This document shows, piece after piece, positions 61,891 to 64,000 of a stretch of DNA of 64,000 bases. The stretch comes from Endoryza foliicola. GTDB lineage: Bacteria > Bacteroidota > Bacteroidia > Chitinophagales > Chitinophagaceae. Each line of letters begins with the position of its first letter. The stretch's first letter is position 1. The stretch is from NCBI GenBank assembly GCA_965226965.1, contig OZ245715.1:4340001-4404000 (forward strand). Reading direction: 5' to 3'. A program made the position numbers and the translations under genes. Below the pieces are notes generated by a model. It did not search any database, had not been told where the DNA came from, and saw nothing but the letters and a program-made list of their open reading frames with translations.

Positions 61891-63210
61891 TTATTTATTG
61901 AATTCGGTTGAAAGTACTCCGGCAGATTGCAAGAGTTTATGATAGGCTACAAATGCATCGGCGCGAGATAAAGTAAAATTGAGTTTGGTTTGCAATTGGG
62001 CTAAATCTGCATCGAGTAGTTCAGTTGCAGTTGCCAAACTATTATCGAATTTATTCTTCACGATTCGATAGTTTTCTTTTGCTTGATCCAAGGCTTGAGC
62101 GTTCACTTCTATCTTCTTGCGATTGCTGATCAAGTTCAAATAAGACTTGTTTACTTGCAATTGAATTTGATCGTCGAATTGCGAATTGGCAAGATCGAGT
62201 TGATCTACTTGCGCCTTGGCAGATTTCAACTTGGCTTTTGATTGCCACAAAGAACTGATGGAATAACGTACACCAATTCCTGCATTCAATGCGTTGGTTA
62301 CTTTCAATACGCCCGGAATATCGGCAGCAATATAACCACCGGTAAAACTCAGCGAAGGCAACATGCTTCCTTTAATAGAAGCGATGCCGAGTTCAGCGGC
62401 TTTTTTACGAAGAGCTATCTGTTCTTTTTCAGATCTGCCTTTTTGTGCTAATGAAAGGTAATCTTCAAGCGTCCGTGCGTCGTCTTTTTTGGCTAAGCCG
62501 GTAGTATCCAACATCAATTCGGTATTGGTTGGAAGGCCGAGCAATAGATCCATGTTTAAGTTGGCTACTTTCCAATTGTTCTCGGCGTCTAACAAAGCCA
62601 ACTCAATATTAGAAGCTTGTAAACTTGCTTTCAACAAATCGTTATGCGGCAATACGCCATTCTGTTCTAGGTTGGTAAAGTCTACCACACGCTGTTTGGC
62701 GGTTGCTAAGTTTTCTTTCAATAATACCAAAGCTGTTCTTGCTTTGAACAAATTCGCAAATGCCTCAATAGTGTTTTGGTACAATTCTTCTTTAGTAGAT
62801 ACTGTATCCAAAGCGGTAGCGGCTTCCAAGAATTTCGCACTTTGAATGCCGTACTTGATGGTGCCTCCAGAATAAATGGGCACACTCAAATTTACCATTC
62901 CATATATCACATTGCTGGGCGCGGAAATACCTCCACCCGATCCACCGGAACTGCCGGAAGATTTCATTTCAATGTTCGGCTTGTTGAGCTGTAAATAGGA
63001 CCCACTTACAGAAGCACTGGGAAGCTGGCGATCTTTGGCTTCCTCGGTAGTCGCTTGCGCTGCCACCAAATTGAGTTGTTTCGATTTCAATTGTTTGCTG
63101 TTCGATACACTCAGTGAAATAGCCTCAGGAAGCGTTAAGGTTCGCTTCTCTTGTGCTTGTACAGAAAGTGCACACAACATCACAACTACGAATAAATAGT
63201 TACGCTTCAT
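61891..63210 (-). CDS. TolC-family outer-membrane efflux protein
   Basis: A 439-aa protein with a signal peptide (MKRNYLFVVVMLCALSVQAQ). Two repeated helical units typical of the TolC family contain LPEAISLSVSNSKQLKSKQLN at the start and VQLQVNKSYLNLISNRKKIEVN-type sequences near residue 355. Extended Gly/Ser segments (SSGSSGGSGGGIS) and the beta region YGMVNLSVPIYSGG fit the barrel strands. Conserved NxLATATELLDADLAQLQTK near the C-terminus is common in this family. It overlaps tetR by 11 bases, so expression is coupled. Confidence 0.9.
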   Translation of the reverse strand: MKRNYLFVVVMLCALSVQAQEKRTLTLPEAISLSVSNSKQLKSKQLNLVAAQATTEEAKDRQLPSASVSGSYLQLNKPNIEMKSSGSSGGSGGGISAPSNVIYGMVNLSVPIYSGGTIKYGIQSAKFLEAATALDTVSTKEELYQNTIEAFANLFKARTALVLLKENLATAKQRVVDFTNLEQNGVLPHNDLLKASLQASNIELALLDAENNWKVANLNMDLLLGLPTNTELMLDTTGLAKKDDARTLEDYLSLAQKGRSEKEQIALRKKAAELGIASIKGSMLPSLSFTGGYIAADIPGVLKVTNALNAGIGVRYSISSLWQSKAKLKSAKAQVDQLDLANSQFDDQIQLQVNKSYLNLISNRKKIEVNAQALDQAKENYRIVKNKFDNSLATATELLDADLAQLQTKLNFTLSRADAFVAYHKLLQSAGVLSTEFNK

Positions 63211-63838
63211 TTGTCAATGTTGATTTAAAAATCTCTTTTAAATGTTTATATAATTTCTCTCTGATTACTTGCTTGAATTCTTCATCGGATAAGTGCTCCA
63301 GATTGCTAAGAGCACGGTAATAATATTGTGTGGTCACCATGTTGTTGACTGCTCCAAACATGGTGGTCATCAATAAGGGAAAATCAATTTCTTTTTTAAA
63401 CCTGCCTTCTACTTGGCCTTTTGTAACCACCCGATGAATGATTTCGAGGTTTCTTTTTCGCATGCCAAGAATCAATTCCTGAACTCTACTGGTTGAGGGC
63501 ACCACCTGTTCTCTTACCATAATTTTATGGAAGGGCTGTTGTTGCAAAACCTTGTCAATATAATGTTCGATCAAAGAGTAAATGATCTCAAGCGGTTCTG
63601 AGTTCGACTGATGCACCAGCACTTCCAGTTGAGTGGCCATTAGATTCGACTTGTATTCGAACATGGCTTCTAAGAGCTGATCCTTCGAACCAAAATAATA
63701 GGAAATCATGGCCAGGTTAACCTGTGCCTTTTCGGCAATGTCACGAACAGAAGTGCCATGAAAACCCTTTTCAGCAAATAGATGCTCGGCCGCATCTACG
63801 ATCTGAATTTGCTTTTCATTCATTTTTCCTGTTTCCAT
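63200..63838 (-). CDS. TetR-family transcriptional repressor
   Basis: A 212-aa regulator. The N-terminal DNA-binding domain (about 6-55) has the TetR helix-turn-helix IVDAAEHLFAEKGFHGTSVRDIAEKAQVNLAMISYYFGSKDQLLEAMF. The C-terminal helical domain is variable, as usual for ligand binding. It is the first gene of the efflux operon and overlaps tolC by 11 bases. Two palindromes and a consensus promoter sit just upstream, so it probably represses itself and the pump until a ligand binds. Two starts are possible: ATG 63838 or the ATG five codons later (MNEKQIQIVD). Confidence 0.92.
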   Translation of the reverse strand: METGKMNEKQIQIVDAAEHLFAEKGFHGTSVRDIAEKAQVNLAMISYYFGSKDQLLEAMFEYKSNLMATQLEVLVHQSNSEPLEIIYSLIEHYIDKVLQQQPFHKIMVREQVVPSTSRVQELILGMRKRNLEIIHRVVTKGQVEGRFKKEIDFPLLMTTMFGAVNNMVTTQYYYRALSNLEHLSDEEFKQVIREKLYKHLKEIFKSTLTNEA

Positions 63839-63842
63839 GACC

Positions 63843-63880
63843 CAAAATTAAACAGTCGTTTAATTTAAACAAACGTTTAA
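63843..63880 (-). promoter_or_regulatory. Promoter and double operator of the efflux operon
   Basis: On the minus strand: TTTG (63870-63873), 19 bases, TAATTTTG (63843-63850), a full -33/-7 match. Overlapping it are two tandem palindromes TTAAAC-N4-GTTTAA at 63848-63863 and 63865-63880, 17 bases apart. This is a likely TetR operator pair. The last base of the -7 box is 5 bases before the ATG at 63838. Confidence 0.75.
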
Positions 63881-63925
63881 TTAATAGCTTAACAAAGCAT
63901 TAACAAATGCGAAAGGGGCTATTTT

Positions 63926-64000
63926 TTAGCGACGGGAAGCGATGAGGAGGTTTAAGTCGGTGTATTTCAAGTCAAAACGCTGACTCAAATGGAAATTGGT
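63926..64000 (-). CDS. Partial C-terminus of an unknown gene
   Basis: The last 24 codons of a minus-strand frame (ending FDLKYTDLNLLIASRR, then TAA) run into the right edge. The residue pattern looks like real coding sequence, but the family cannot be told. Its stop is about 88 bases from the tetR start. Confidence 0.4.
   Translation of the reverse strand, partial: TNFHLSQRFDLKYTDLNLLIASRR

Overview
The window looks like a chromosomal segment of a Bacteroidota bacterium, most likely in the Chitinophagaceae/Chitinophagales. The evidence is: TAnnTTTG-type promoter boxes in front of many genes; few purine-rich ribosome binding sites; an LpxC-FabZ fusion; two tandem clpP genes; PorX and C-terminal sorting-type domains of the type IX secretion system (T9SS); and DUF6443-like RHS proteins. 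The genus assignment is inference.

Layout. 1-5.1 kb: the end of a lipoprotein gene, a small outer-membrane-type protein, terC, rsmE and dnaB, with modular repeats just past several stop codons. 5.4-17.8 kb: core genes, namely a periplasmic VOC protein, pheT, a ZapB-like coiled coil, zapA, a TlpA-type thioredoxin, rny, rplS, tatA, gatA, a lytic transglycosylase, pabB and an Asp-rich disordered protein. 17.9-27.3 kb: purA, relA/spoT, tRNA-Leu(UAG), a universal stress protein with an in-frame amber codon, then the proteostasis cluster tig-clpP-clpP-clpX. 27.7-36 kb: acyl-CoA dehydrogenase, a large T9SS-type secreted protein, an HhH protein, a hybrid histidine kinase, a PhnP-like metallo-hydrolase and a small conserved protein.

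36-50 kb is the accessory island. On the minus strand it carries a 1308-aa SpvB/RHS-like secreted protein, a small periplasmic protein, a coiled-coil plus beta-barrel protein, a 1418-aa RHS toxin-like protein and a 107-aa candidate immunity protein. Beyond these lies an orphan RHS tip cassette with a different, zincin-like C-terminus. The orphan shares a nearly identical block of about 490 bp with the full-length gene, exactly 2080 bp away, so recombination between the two blocks would swap the toxin tip. This is the most interesting part of the window.

50-58.6 kb: porX, an HD phosphohydrolase and the lipid A cluster lpxD - lpxC/fabZ - lpxA - ABC ATPase, interrupted by a NYN-domain gene in an AT-rich insertion. 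58.6-59.2 kb is a non-coding repeat mosaic. 59.2-63.9 kb is a tetR-tolC-emrA-emrB type efflux operon with a double palindromic operator over its promoter. The window ends inside another minus-strand gene.

Functionally, the core parts cover replication and division (dnaB, zapA), translation (pheT, rplS, gatA, rsmE), the stringent response, protein folding and degradation, and envelope biogenesis. The island is probably an interbacterial polymorphic-toxin locus. All product names come from reading protein motifs by eye; no database search was run.
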